Source: Bacteroides zoogleoformans (GTDB taxonomy: Bacteria > Bacteroidota > Bacteroidia > Bacteroidales > Bacteroidaceae). From it: a stretch of DNA of 64,000 nucleotides. Under the pieces are notes generated by a model, which was given only the letters and a program-made list of their open reading frames with translations, ran no database searches and was not told the origin of the DNA. The position numbers and the translations under genes are program-made. Shown one piece after another: positions 8,203 to 18,500 of the stretch (the first letter of the stretch is position 1; the number at the start of each line of letters is the position of its first letter). Location: NCBI RefSeq assembly GCF_002998435.1, contig NZ_CP027231.1:1405001-1469000 (forward strand), written 5' to 3'.

Positions 8203-10263
8203 ATGAGTTACTTCAATCCCCAAAAAGAATTCTCTCTGAGAGATTTGCTATACAGAGCACTGATTTTCATCGGCACAGTGGGGCTTATTGTCTATTTTTT
8301 GCCCCGAGACGGTAAATTCAACTATCAATTTGACATCGACAAGCCTTGGAAATACGGACAACTCATGGCCACATTCGACTTCCCGATATACAAAGCCGAC
8401 GAAGTGGTGAAGCGCGAACAAGATAGCATCTTATCTTCTTTCCAGCCCTATTTCCAGTTCGACAAAGAGGTTGAAAAGAAGGCCCTTGCCAAACTGAAAA
8501 CCGACTATCAAAGCCACCTGCGCGAGTTGCTTCCCTCCACAGACTATGTCCGTTTTCTGGAAAGAACGCTATCCGAGATATATCGTGCCGGCATCGTTGC
8601 CACCGAAGAGTTGAACAATTTATATGAAGACAGCGTCGCTTCCATCATGATAATCAAGGACAAAATGGCCTATCAGCAACTCACGGAAAAGGTCTACTCG
8701 GTGAAAGATGCCTACCACTACATCCTCACCGCCGATAGCAGTAAATACCGGCCGGAGATTCTTCGCCAATGTTCCCTGAACGAATATTTGTTCCCCAATC
8801 TGACTTACGACAAGCAGCGGACAGAAACCGCCCGAAAAGAGATACTCAACGACTATTCATGGGCCAACGGCATCGTACTGAGCGGTCAGAAAATCATCGA
8901 CCGTGGAGAAATCGTCAGTCAAGAGACATACAACATACTCGAGAGCCTTCGGAAAGAATCCATCAAGCGCAGCGAGTCCATCGGACAAAAACGACTGATA
9001 CTGGCCGGGCAGATTCTGTTCACCGGCATCTTCATGCTGTGCTTTATGCTCTATCTCGATCTATTCCGCAAAGACTACTACAAGCGTAGAGGCAGCCTTT
9101 CCTTACTCTTTGCTTCAGTCACATTCTATTGTGTGCTGACAGCCATCATGGTTGCCAACAATTTCTTCAATGTCTACATCATTCCGTATGCCATGCTGCC
9201 TGTCATCATACGGGTTTTCCTCGATTCGCGCACGGCATTCACCGCCCAAGTGACCACCATACTGATATGTTCCATCTGCCTGCGTTATCCGCACGAATTC
9301 ATTCTTCTGCAACTTTCCGCCGGATTAGTCGCCATCATCAGCCTGAGGGAACTGTCACAACGTTCGCAGCTGTTTCGCACCGCTTTCCTTGTGATACTGA
9401 CCTACGCAGCCGTGTACTTGGCCTTCGAATTGATTACGGAAAACGATTTGTCGAAACTCAACGGAAGCATGTACACCTATTTCATCATCAACGGGATTTT
9501 ACTGCTGTTTGCATACCCCTTGCTCTTCCTCGTGGAAAAAACCTTCGGCTTCACGTCCAATGTCACGTTGGTGGAGCTGTCCAATATCAACAACAGCTTG
9601 TTACGCCGCATGGCCGAAACTGTTCCCGGCACGTTCCAGCACTCAATGCAGGTCGCCAACCTTGCCGCAGAAGCCGCCAACCGCATCGGGGCCAAAAGCC
9701 AGTTGGTGCGTACCGGAGCACTGTATCATGACATCGGGAAGATGGAGCACCCGGTGTTCTTCACCGAAAACCAGTCGGGGAACGTCAATCCGCATAAAAA
9801 CCTAAGTTACGAGCAGAGCGCACAAGCCATCATCAGCCATGTGACGGACGGACTGAAGCTGGCGGAAAAGCACAATCTGCCCAAAGTCATCAAAGATTTC
9901 ATCACCACTCATCATGGCCGCGGCAAGACAAAGTATTTTTATATCTCTTGGAAGAACGAGCACCCGGGCGAAGAGCCCGACGAGGAACTGTTCACCTACC
10001 CCGGCCCCAACCCGTTCACCAAAGAACAGGCAGTCCTCATGATGGCCGATTCTGTCGAAGCAGCCTCACGCAGCCTTCCCGAATATACCGAAGAGAGCAT
10101 CGGCAACCTTGTGGACAAGATCATAGACTCGCAGGTGGCAGAAGGATTCTTCAAACAATGCCCCATCACCTTCAAGGATATCGACACAGTAAAAAACGTG
10201 TTCAAGGAAAAACTTAAAACGATATATCATACCCGCATCAGTTATCCCGAACTAAAAAAATAA
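8203..10263 (+). CDS. 7TM-HD family membrane phosphohydrolase (PgpH-like)
   Basis: A 686-residue membrane protein from the start MSYFNPQKEF; an upstream in-frame ATG at 8164 would add 13 hydrophobic residues and seems less likely. Layout: one N-terminal membrane segment (RALIFIGTVGLIVYFLP), an extracytoplasmic 7TMR-HDED domain (about 40-280), seven membrane segments (about 285-475) and a cytoplasmic HD domain. HD residues are visible as TFQHSMQVANLA, LYHDIGKMEHP, TTHHG and MADSVEAASR. PgpH-type members hydrolyse cyclic-di-AMP, so a role in c-di-AMP turnover is inferred from the family. It is divergent from gltX. Confidence 0.87.
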   Translation: MSYFNPQKEFSLRDLLYRALIFIGTVGLIVYFLPRDGKFNYQFDIDKPWKYGQLMATFDFPIYKADEVVKREQDSILSSFQPYFQFDKEVEKKALAKLKTDYQSHLRELLPSTDYVRFLERTLSEIYRAGIVATEELNNLYEDSVASIMIIKDKMAYQQLTEKVYSVKDAYHYILTADSSKYRPEILRQCSLNEYLFPNLTYDKQRTETARKEILNDYSWANGIVLSGQKIIDRGEIVSQETYNILESLRKESIKRSESIGQKRLILAGQILFTGIFMLCFMLYLDLFRKDYYKRRGSLSLLFASVTFYCVLTAIMVANNFFNVYIIPYAMLPVIIRVFLDSRTAFTAQVTTILICSICLRYPHEFILLQLSAGLVAIISLRELSQRSQLFRTAFLVILTYAAVYLAFELITENDLSKLNGSMYTYFIINGILLLFAYPLLFLVEKTFGFTSNVTLVELSNINNSLLRRMAETVPGTFQHSMQVANLAAEAANRIGAKSQLVRTGALYHDIGKMEHPVFFTENQSGNVNPHKNLSYEQSAQAIISHVTDGLKLAEKHNLPKVIKDFITTHHGRGKTKYFYISWKNEHPGEEPDEELFTYPGPNPFTKEQAVLMMADSVEAASRSLPEYTEESIGNLVDKIIDSQVAEGFFKQCPITFKDIDTVKNVFKEKLKTIYHTRISYPELKK

Positions 10264-10360
10264 GCGCCATGGAAGTGCTTTACAATCAACTGCCGCCACA
10301 GGTTATTCTACATCAGAAAGGGTGTCCAGAAAGAAAAAGAAGCTAAACGAGTTGCTATCA

Positions 10361-10389
10361 CTCCTCAATGAAAGTTTGTCATTGAGGAG
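10361..10389. terminator. Stem-loop between the convergent HD and DUF4276 genes
   Basis: CTCCTCAATG (10361-10370) pairs perfectly with CATTGAGGAG (10380-10389) around a 9-nt loop. It lies between two convergent genes and so could end transcription from both sides, though no strong T-run follows. Confidence 0.5.
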
Positions 10390-10409
10390 GATTTATCCAG
10401 ATATTTATG

Positions 10410-11066
10410 TCAATTGTTTATAAACAAGCAAAAACGTTGCAATTCATTGTCCAACGCCTTTAATGCTGTAACATCTAAAGCGTCTAATAATACCGGTGCA
10501 GTTTTAAGTTTTCCATACCTTGCACTTTTCTTATTCTTGATATTTATAAAAAAACGCTTCATTATTATCTTTAATTTTTCAGAAGGTTTAGATATTTCTT
10601 CGACATCCTTATTCTTCAAAATTGAATGTCCTGCAATATTTGTACTATCCTTTTTCGTGTATCCTTCTTTTTGGGCCCATTCATCCAAACAATATGGTTG
10701 TTTAAGAAACCAAGCTTCCATTTCTTGAATCATAAAAAAAACGGCTTCCCTTTTCCCCTCAGGGATTATAATCGTTTTTTCAGGATGTTCACTATTTGTC
10801 AATTTATTAAACCATAAATGTTTATTTTTCGGAGGCAAGTCTGAATCAACAAAAAGCCCTATCGTTGTCGAAGTTTCAATGAACAGTTTTGTCGCATTAC
10901 GGTATCCCTTTCCCATAAAGATTGTTATTTCAACATCATCTCTGCCAAGTAATCTTGTAAAAAACTTATACAGCGACTCCCTTAATGCTTCTGCATTATT
11001 TGCGGTTTCCGCAGATACATTTTCGGTGTAAACACCGCCCTCAACTATTAAAGTTAACTTTACCAT
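10410..11066 (-). CDS. DUF4276 family protein, probable TOPRIM-fold effector of an ATPase pair
   Basis: A 218-residue protein from MVKLTLIVEGG; this start overlaps the stop of the upstream ATPase gene by 7 bp (ATGGTAA), so the two are translationally coupled. A longer upstream start would lie inside the ATPase gene and is rejected. Acidic residues E9 (LIVEGG) and D74/D76 (LFVDSD) match a TOPRIM-like Glu...DxD pattern, and QEMEAWFL (about 113-120) is the signature seen in DUF4276. No biochemical role is established; by analogy with OLD and PARIS systems it may be the nuclease or toxin released by the ATPase. The G+C content is lower than in neighbouring housekeeping genes. Confidence 0.75.
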   Translation of the reverse strand: MVKLTLIVEGGVYTENVSAETANNAEALRESLYKFFTRLLGRDDVEITIFMGKGYRNATKLFIETSTTIGLFVDSDLPPKNKHLWFNKLTNSEHPEKTIIIPEGKREAVFFMIQEMEAWFLKQPYCLDEWAQKEGYTKKDSTNIAGHSILKNKDVEEISKPSEKLKIIMKRFFINIKNKKSARYGKLKTAPVLLDALDVTALKALDNELQRFCLFINN

Positions 11067-12271
11067 CTTTTGCCGCCAATTTGACCTAACAGCCACATCT
11101 GCCCCGGCAGATAATCCCCCTCCCAATCAGGGAAATCATCTTCTGACACAGTGCGAACGACTGTAGAATTTTCTTCATTTTTCTCAAAAACAAGAACATC
11201 TTCCAGTTCAAACTGATTTAAGAGGTGTGGTGAATGAGTTGCGGCAATAACTTGGGTTTGTCCGGCAGCATACTTTATCATTTCAGCTACTGAACGAATC
11301 ATATCAGGATGCAATCCTCTTTCCGGTTCATCTATTGCCACTAATGCTCCACGCAAGGGATTGTAAAAGACACTCTCTAACAGCAAAAATCTTAATGTTC
11401 CATCCGATATGTGTAAGGCTCCTATGGCACGACTCATATTTTTTTCGAGTAATGATAAATATGATTGACCATACAAATTGGTAATTTCTATACTCTTAAA
11501 ATTGGGATTGATATTCCTGAAGGTGTCTTCTAAACGGGCAAAATCAAAGGTGTGATTAAGTTTAAGCAGATTTAAAATCTGAGATAGGTTTGCTCCATTT
11601 TTTCTTAAACGGACATCTGTTGAAAACTCAGTAATGGAACGCACCCTGCTACCTTCCTCTACATTAAAATTACTATACACAGAAAACGCTTCTATCGCTT
11701 TACGTAATGTATGAACAGGTAAATAATGTTTCGGGTCATTTATTTGGCGAAGAATTAATTCCTGCCCGGAGATATCACTATCTGTGTAATCTTGAAATAA
11801 AATTGCTGAATCTTGAGTACGTGTGCTGATTTTACCATTGCCGTTACTAAACTCCAAATATGTAAATGATGAGCCTGTTCTCCTTTTATGCTCCGTATAC
11901 ATTTTTTCATTTAATGTATAACTAGTGCCTGATTGGCGGATTGTTATACGGTAATATACATCCGATTTAAAATCTGCAGCAATGTTAATAGCATTCAGCT
12001 TTTTATAATCAAACACATATGTGATTTGTGCATATGGAGCTTTTCTATCACCATTAAAATTTACAACTTGGTCATATCCACCCCATTGCTCTTGAATAAG
12101 CTTTACTAAGCCTTCACCTACAATTCCTTCACTCAGTATACGTAAGGAGTTAATGAAAGAACTCTTTCCACTTCCATTTATACCCAATAGAAGATTTAGG
12201 CCATCTTTCAATTTAATCTCCTTTTCACCCTTAAAGGAAAAGAAGTCTCTCAGAACAATTGCCTTTAACAT
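11060..12271 (-). CDS. AAA (ABC/SMC-like) ATPase of a candidate defence pair
   Basis: A 403-residue AAA_21/OLD-like ATPase. Walker A is GINGSGKSS (residues 30-38), an ABC-like signature is ISDGT (288-292), Walker B is VAIDEPERGLHP (311-322) and the switch histidine is in ATHSPHLL (344-351). The first residues (MLKAIVLRDFFSFKGEKEI) form the usual beta-hairpin of RecF/OLD-type ATPases. Between the halves is a lineage-specific insert rather than a long coiled coil. It is the first gene of a two-gene unit with the DUF4276 protein. The unit sits between core genes (the HD gene and priA) and is AT-richer than they are, which fits horizontal acquisition. Confidence 0.82.
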   Translation of the reverse strand: MLKAIVLRDFFSFKGEKEIKLKDGLNLLLGINGSGKSSFINSLRILSEGIVGEGLVKLIQEQWGGYDQVVNFNGDRKAPYAQITYVFDYKKLNAINIAADFKSDVYYRITIRQSGTSYTLNEKMYTEHKRRTGSSFTYLEFSNGNGKISTRTQDSAILFQDYTDSDISGQELILRQINDPKHYLPVHTLRKAIEAFSVYSNFNVEEGSRVRSITEFSTDVRLRKNGANLSQILNLLKLNHTFDFARLEDTFRNINPNFKSIEITNLYGQSYLSLLEKNMSRAIGALHISDGTLRFLLLESVFYNPLRGALVAIDEPERGLHPDMIRSVAEMIKYAAGQTQVIAATHSPHLLNQFELEDVLVFEKNEENSTVVRTVSEDDFPDWEGDYLPGQMWLLGQIGGKRW

Positions 12272-12572
12272 ACTCCTTAATTATTTTATATTTTACTATT
12301 TCTCGCAAAGATACAAAAACTTTTCCTATATGATAACTAAACGCTTCTAAATCGCAATTCTTGTTTGAAATCAGAATCTGTTTTAATTTTATTTTAGCTT
12401 CTCTTATGAGATATTTTGCTCAGGCAAAGCACAAGTTTACTTCCCCTTCTCATACAACTTTTCTCCTTGAACTCAACAGGTTTTCTACTTGAGACCAATA
12501 TAATCGACCGATGGCCTGCACATCATTGGTCGCTTGCCTGCACAACAATGGATAAACAACCTCTAAAAGTCC
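12272..12572. other. Intergenic region between the ATPase gene and the priA 3' end
   Basis: 301 bp with no gene. A -7-like TATCTTTG (minus strand, 12306-12313) sits 35 bp before the ATPase start, without a clear -33. Near 12504-12528 GACCGATG and CATTGGTC form a weak stem-loop that could end priA transcription. Nothing else is recognised. Confidence 0.5.
12306..12313 (-). promoter_or_regulatory. Probable -7 element for the ATPase/DUF4276 pair
   Basis: TATCTTTG on the minus strand fits TAnnTTTG, 35 bp upstream of the ATPase start codon. No -33 TTTG is seen. Confidence 0.45.
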
Positions 12573-15038
12573 CTACATGGGATCTACATCGTAATAAACA
12601 ATCAGTGACTTGAAACGGTCTTCGGCCACCATCTCCTTCTGCACCTGCACAAGCAACTCGCGCGCACGTGCCATCGGAGCCGTTGCCTCGATTTTCAAGA
12701 CAATCTTACGGATGAACAACGTCTGCACGCGTGCCACGGGCGGTTTATCAGGACCCAGCACCCGACTGCCGAAAACGGCACGCAACTTGGCCGCCATGGT
12801 TTGCGCCATCAGGTCGAGCAACGTCTCGTTCCGGTTTTTCAGATAGACATACACCAGCCGATAATATGGCGGATAACGGAACATCTGCCGCTCGGCAAGC
12901 TGTCCGCCGGCCATGGCCTCGTAATCATTGGCAATGACTTGCGAAATAATGGGATGATCCACGCTTTTGGTCTGCAATATCACCTTTCCCCGTCCACTTC
13001 TCCGTCCGGCACGCCCCGCCACCTGCGCCATTAACTGGAAGGCCCGTTCGTAAGCACGGAAATCGGGATAATTCAATATCGTGTCGGCATTGAGAATCCC
13101 CACCACACTGACGCGGTCGAAATCCAACCCCTTGGATACCATCTGCGTACCTATCAGGATATCCGTTTTCCCCTGCTCAAAATCGGAAATGATGCGTTCG
13201 TATGCGGCGCGTGTACGGGCTGTATCCAAATCCATCCGGGCCACACGGGCTTCGGGGAAAAGCACTTTGATGTCGTCCTCAATCTTCTCCGTGCCAAACC
13301 CGCGATTGCGCAAATCTACGCCTTCGCATGCCGGACAGGCGCGCGGAAGTTGATAGGTATAACCGCAATAATGACAAGTCAGCCGATTCAGCCCCTTATG
13401 GTAGGTCAGACTCACATCACAATTCTTGCATTTGGGCACCCACCCGCACGTGTTACACTCTATCATGGGAGCAAAGCCGCGACGATTCTGGAACAGAATG
13501 ACCTGCTCTTTCCGCTCCAGCGCCTCGCGCACGTATTGCAGCAGCAAGGGCGAGAAAGGGCCGTTCATCCTCTTCTTGCGGTGCAGCTCTTTGATGTCCA
13601 CAGGAATAATCTCGGGCAATTGCAGCTCTTTATGCCGTTCTTTCAGCTCCACCAGCCCATACTTACCCGACAAGGCATTGTGCCAAGTCTCTACCGAAGG
13701 GGTGGCCGTGCCCAACAGGGTTTTGGCTCCGCACATTGATGCCAGCATAATGGCCGCATTGCGGGCATGATAGCGAGGGGCAGGGTCTTGTTGCTTGTAA
13801 GTGTTTTCATGCTCCTCGTCCACAATGACCAACCCCAAGTTACGAAAAGGAAGGAATACAGAAGAACGTACCCCCAAGATGATATCATAACTCTCTTCCG
13901 TCAACTGTTTTTGCCAGATTTCTACTCTCTCCGCATCCGGGAATTTAGAGTGATAGATGCCCAGACGAGCGCCGAAGACACGTTGCAGCCGTTCCGTAAT
14001 CTGGGTGGTAAGAGCTATCTCCGGCAAAAGGTACAGCACTTGCTTCCCCCTACGGATGGTTTCTTCTATCAGATGGATATAAATCTCGGTCTTGCCGCTT
14101 GCCGTTACCCCATGCAACAGACAGACATTCTTTGTCCGGAAATTCTCCTGTATATCATAGAGTGCTTGCAGCTGATGTTTGTTCAGCTCATTGACGGGAA
14201 CCGGCTGTTTGGTTTGTACCGTGTTCAGCCTATTCACTTCCCGAGAATAAACTTCAAAGACGCCACGCTCCACCAATGCGCCGAATACACCCGGGGTGGC
14301 AGACGCACGCTGCAACAACTCTGCTTTGGAGATTTCTTTTACCTCGCTCCCTCCCGGGCAACCGGAAAGTTCGATGTATTTCATCAACAGCTCAAACTGT
14401 TTGGACGCCCGGCGCTGTAACTCGTCGAAAAAGAAATGCAGCCGGCGCTCATTGCTCGCGGCAGCAGTCAGGCGCACACAGATTTCCGTCTTAGGCTTGT
14501 AAGTACTCCGCAACTCTTCTTTCACAAAGATGGCTTCTCGGTCGAGCAACGCCTTCACCACAGAAAGGATATTCCTGATACCGCTTTCTTTCTCCAATTT
14601 GGTGACGCTCTGTTCCGGTTCGGCCGAAAGTATATCCAGAATCTTCTGTTCTTTCTCCGGAAGGAGGACTTCGGATTCGAAATCCGGATTATATTCCACG
14701 ATTGTTTCGCTTTCCAGCTTCAGCCCCGATGGCAAGGCCGCCTTATAGACATCACCCGAAGTACAGAGATAGTAATCGGCCAGCCATTCCCAAAAAGCGA
14801 ATTGCCCGGGAAGCAGTATCGGGGCGGCATCCAGCAATGCCGAGACCTCTTTCACCTCATACTCGGTGGGCGCGCACCGGTGCACCTTACACACAATCGC
14901 CGTATAGTACTTCTTCCGTCCGAAAGGCACCACCACCCGGCATCCCGCCCGTACTTCATCCGCCCACTCTTCCGGCAAGGAATAAGTGAAACTACCGTGC
15001 AAAGGCAATGGCAATATGACATCCACGAATTTCTTCAT
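12573..15038 (-). CDS. priA: Primosomal replication-restart helicase PriA (primosomal protein N')
   Basis: An 821-residue superfamily 2 helicase that reloads the replisome at stalled forks. The start MKKFVDVILPLPLHGSFTY is preferred over an upstream ATG that would add 30 unrelated residues overlapping a terminator. The N-terminal DNA-binding domain is followed by Walker A (HGVTASGKTEIY), a DEEH box (VIVDEEHENTYKQ) and a zinc-binding insert with eight cysteines in four CxxC-like pairs (CNTCG, CKNC, CHYCG, CPAC), then helicase motifs V-VI (GTQMVSKGLDF, QVAGRAGRRSG). All conserved parts are present. Both neighbours are accessory genes on the same strand. Confidence 0.95.
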   Translation of the reverse strand: MKKFVDVILPLPLHGSFTYSLPEEWADEVRAGCRVVVPFGRKKYYTAIVCKVHRCAPTEYEVKEVSALLDAAPILLPGQFAFWEWLADYYLCTSGDVYKAALPSGLKLESETIVEYNPDFESEVLLPEKEQKILDILSAEPEQSVTKLEKESGIRNILSVVKALLDREAIFVKEELRSTYKPKTEICVRLTAAASNERRLHFFFDELQRRASKQFELLMKYIELSGCPGGSEVKEISKAELLQRASATPGVFGALVERGVFEVYSREVNRLNTVQTKQPVPVNELNKHQLQALYDIQENFRTKNVCLLHGVTASGKTEIYIHLIEETIRRGKQVLYLLPEIALTTQITERLQRVFGARLGIYHSKFPDAERVEIWQKQLTEESYDIILGVRSSVFLPFRNLGLVIVDEEHENTYKQQDPAPRYHARNAAIMLASMCGAKTLLGTATPSVETWHNALSGKYGLVELKERHKELQLPEIIPVDIKELHRKKRMNGPFSPLLLQYVREALERKEQVILFQNRRGFAPMIECNTCGWVPKCKNCDVSLTYHKGLNRLTCHYCGYTYQLPRACPACEGVDLRNRGFGTEKIEDDIKVLFPEARVARMDLDTARTRAAYERIISDFEQGKTDILIGTQMVSKGLDFDRVSVVGILNADTILNYPDFRAYERAFQLMAQVAGRAGRRSGRGKVILQTKSVDHPIISQVIANDYEAMAGGQLAERQMFRYPPYYRLVYVYLKNRNETLLDLMAQTMAAKLRAVFGSRVLGPDKPPVARVQTLFIRKIVLKIEATAPMARARELLVQVQKEMVAEDRFKSLIVYYDVDPM

Positions 15039-15073
15039 CTTGACGGCAAAGATACGACAAAGCAAGAGAGAAT

Positions 15074-15113
15074 AAAAAAAAGACCGCCTCCTTTTTATTG
15101 AAAGGAGACAGCC
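15074..15113 (-). terminator. Rho-independent terminator after the small lipoprotein gene
   Basis: On the minus strand a stem of about 13 bp (GGCTGTCTCCTTT with AAAGGAGGCGGTC, three G-T wobbles) is followed by a run of T residues. It lies just after the gene ending at 15142 and before priA, so it separates the surface locus from priA. Confidence 0.8.
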
Positions 15114-15141
15114 TAATTCTGTCGGCAAAATATTGGTCCGT

Positions 15142-15510
15142 TTACTGATACTTCACCTCTACCCCCATGGTTTCATGCCTCATTTCGCGTTCGCTGCGAT
15201 AGAGTTTTCCTTTTCTCAGGTAATAGAATTCCTGATTACCGGCAAACTCGATGTTGGCATACTCCAAATTGTCATCTGATTTGCAGGCTTTCCACGTACT
15301 TTCATACGTCACCGAGTCAGAGAATGTGATGAGGGTTGTAGAGTCTTCGTGCAATTCAAAGCGTATTCCGGTCTCCGTATAAAATGTTCCGGCAAAAGGA
15401 TGAGATTCATCCGCCGATTTAGAACCGGAGCCCATATTGCCGCACGAATACAATGCGGACAAACAAACAATCATCAATACTGTCCAAAAAGTTGCTTTCA
15501 TATTTTTCAT
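15142..15510 (-). CDS. Small lipoprotein of unknown function
   Basis: A 122-residue protein with a signal peptide ending in a lipobox (SALYSC, Cys23), then a Gly/Ser linker and a small beta-rich domain (FAGTFYTETGIRFELHEDS, TFSDSVTYESTW, FYYLRKGKLYRS) that reads like a compact extracellular beta-barrel. I do not recognise a named family. It follows the large surface lipoprotein gene on the same strand after 83 bp containing a stem-loop, and ends in its own terminator, so it may be partly co-transcribed with that gene and serve the same surface structure. Confidence 0.7.
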   Translation of the reverse strand: MKNMKATFWTVLMIVCLSALYSCGNMGSGSKSADESHPFAGTFYTETGIRFELHEDSTTLITFSDSVTYESTWKACKSDDNLEYANIEFAGNQEFYYLRKGKLYRSEREMRHETMGVEVKYQ

Positions 15511-15526
15511 TCGTTTATTAAAAGAG

Positions 15527-15556
15527 AGAGAGTGCCCTCACCAGAGAACACCCTCT
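15527..15556 (-). terminator. Stem-loop after the large surface lipoprotein gene
   Basis: On the minus strand a 13-bp stem containing G-T pairs (arms at 15544-15556 and 15527-15539, 4-nt loop) is followed by CTCTTTTAAT. The weak T-run suggests partial termination or mRNA processing between the abundant upstream gene and the small lipoprotein gene. Confidence 0.55.
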
Positions 15557-15593
15557 TTCCTTATTTATTGATTATCTTGACGATAGACAACAC

Positions 15594-18500
15594 TTATTCA
15601 CCCGGAGTACCGGCGTTCTTCTTAACAATCACTTCAAATGTCTTAGTGAAAGTCTTCCACTTGTAACCGAATTTAACAGGGATGTAAAGTTTGTAGTCCC
15701 AGTTAACCGGAGTACCACTGTAGTTGTAGTAAGTCAATTCTTCTTTCGTCGAGTCGTAAGTAACTTTCGTATTAGAAGGCAGCGGACCATTTGTTACACC
15801 TGCTGTCGGAATCAAGTTACCGCCTACGAGTTTCAAGTTAGAAGTGATTCTATCCGTCTGCCATATAGCTTCGGTTGCTTCATAGAAGTTCCACAAAGCG
15901 ACTTCCAACGGAGTACCTACTCTCTTCACGGTGTAGAAATTACCACTGGCGTCAGCATTCCAAGAAATATAAGTAAAGGCGTTCTTCACACTGATTGTAC
16001 TACCTGTGATAGTAGCATCCGTAAAGTTATCCGTAGTACCTTCTTTCACCTTCAACGGCTCAATAATGAATGCATCATATGCCTTAATCAGAACTGTGTG
16101 AGCACGAGCGTGAGGACCATCATAGCAGAGGTCGGCAACCATCTTGATAGGCACTAATTTACCTACGATAGCTTTAGCGGCTTCAGTCGGTTTGTCATTC
16201 AGAAGGTCAGAGAACGGAGTGTGAGCCGGATTATTTTCTTCCAACTTGATGTTGTAAGTCAACTCTGTCGGATCCAGATTATTCGGTGTCGTATTAACGA
16301 TTGTAGCAGCAAGCTCGGCGTTGATATACAGACGTGTACCATCGGGACTTACAGTTGCGCTCATCGGAACAACCTTAGTTCCATTGAAGTAGTCATACTT
16401 ATAAGCAACCGTAGCCAGTTTCTCGGCATCGAAGATGAAGCGTACACCATTCTTTTCGTAAGTGGGTGCACCTGCTACTCCCAAATGTCCCGGAGCAGTA
16501 GTAGGATAATCTACTGAATAGTAGAACTTCTTACCGGCCACGTTCTTATTTGCATACCAGATAGCACCATCGGCACCGGTAGTCGGTTTCTTGCCAAGGT
16601 CATCCAAGTAACCGTTCAACAAGTCGGTATAGATGTTACAAGTCGGGTTGTTCGTTGTGTTGGCACCCCAAGCCGGGTTAGACTCTGTAGTATTGTAAAC
16701 AATCGGGTTCACGTTGAATACAGACCAATCGGTACCTTGCTTCCAATAACGACCATCATAGCCCCACAAGTTGAATACCGGCTTGTAGATAGTACGTGTC
16801 AGCGTAATAACCAAAGTAGGATATGCACCTGACGGATCTCTCCAGTAGATAATCTTAGAGAAGTCCATCTTTTCCTGCTTGTTCCAATCAGGATACTTAG
16901 TCACGATATCTGTATGAGTCAATGTCCAGATGATGTTATAAGAATCTACACCGCTTTCAGAGTTTATTCTGATCGTAGCAGTTCCTTGACCCTTGCCGCT
17001 TGTTCCGTCGAAGCCGGGATCGGTATAAACAGCATGGAATTCTTGCTTCGTCATACCACCTTCCTTAGCCTGAGCATAAATCTTCTCATTCATGTACTGA
17101 GTGCCGATAACACCGTCATAATTGCCACACTTATAGATTTCGTCGTTAAGAGCAATAGAGATAGGACGTTCGCCCGTTTCTTTCACCCACTTAATCTTGA
17201 AGTAACGGATAGCCACCAGTTTCTTGTTCACAGAGTCAATCAACTCAGCACGGATAATCGGTTCACGACCTACAGAAGTAGCATTAGGATCGGTGATGGT
17301 ATAAACTCCTGAAGTCAGGATACCGTTTGCCGGAGAATCGATTTGAGCAAATCTCTGCTGGTCGGTCAAGTTGGTATTCCCTTCAGGACCACCCTTTGTA
17401 ATATACGGTGCAGCAGCCTTGTAGAAACGGTAAGTCAAACCATAATCTTTGTAGTTCTTCAGCTCTGAATGGCCGGCGTGGTTCTTCAAGCCATCGGTAG
17501 CATCGGTTACACAGACAGTTACCAATTTCTTCAGGTCGAGCGGCTTGTTGTATTGCCATTTGTAATCTACTCTAATATTGGCCAGCGATTTATACATATC
17601 TACAGAGTCACTGTAGTGCACGTAGAACGGATTCGGTTGTTCAGTAAGGTCGGTCTGTACTTCATCGGCAAACTCATTCACCGCAACCGGTTTGCTGAAA
17701 TCAGTTCTGCTATTGGCGATATAAGGAACTTTAATTCTTTCGTGCAGACGAACATATTCAGAGTTCACATATACTTTTTTGCCGGCTTCTTTTTCTTGAG
17801 CTGTATAATTAGCCTCGGCAATAGGAGTCTTCAAAGAAACCATGTGGAATGTTTCCCTGTTGTTTGTCGGGCTAAGCTGAGTACCCATGATAGAACCTAC
17901 AACTGTTTTCTTAAACTTCACAGTCATCACATTCTTGTCGATAGAATAAGATACGGGCTTAACCGGGTCGTTTTCCTTAATAGTGGCACCTCTGGTCACG
18001 ATGTTTTCAGACATGATGCAATCGAAAGAAGGCATCTCAACATCTTGCGTGCGAACACCTACACTGGGGCTTACGTGGAAATAAGCCTCGTTGTTGTCTG
18101 TAGAGATGTAAAGAGGAGTCCCTGCGTTTACGTGATCCAATACAGGACGAGTGGCATGAGGAGTGGTGTGATCCGGAAGAGCCTGATACCTCTGCGGCGT
18201 GTACTGCAAAGTAGTCAATGAAATAGCTGCAATACCGTTGATGTGCGAAGTAGTTATTACAGACAGCGTAGACAAACGATGTCCGAGTACAGTCATCAAC
18301 TTGGCTGTAAGAGCATCCACTTTAGCAGCCAAATCTGCTGTCTTAACATACTTACCGTCCATTTCGGTCTTTAAGGCAGCAATCTTACTGTCCATTTCTT
18401 TCTTTAGAGCAGTAACCTCTGCGGAAAGTTTTTCCAAAGTGGCCAGCTTGTCAATTTGAGCTTTCAAGTCCTTGTCAGCTTTTTCCAGAGCTTCCTTCAG

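Noticed and set aside
10269..10346. A 25-codon frame (MEVLYNQLPPQVI...) after the HD-domain gene
   Set aside because: Short, without a clear ribosome binding site or recognisable family; it could be a relic of a gene lost when the ATPase/DUF4276 unit arrived, but that cannot be supported.
14436..15101. Long plus-strand frames opposite priA and similar antisense frames across the window (for example 22129-23244, 26740-27705, 35518-37086 and 41257-42369)
   Set aside because: They lie opposite genes with clear family motifs, lack ribosome binding sites and show no recognisable domains.
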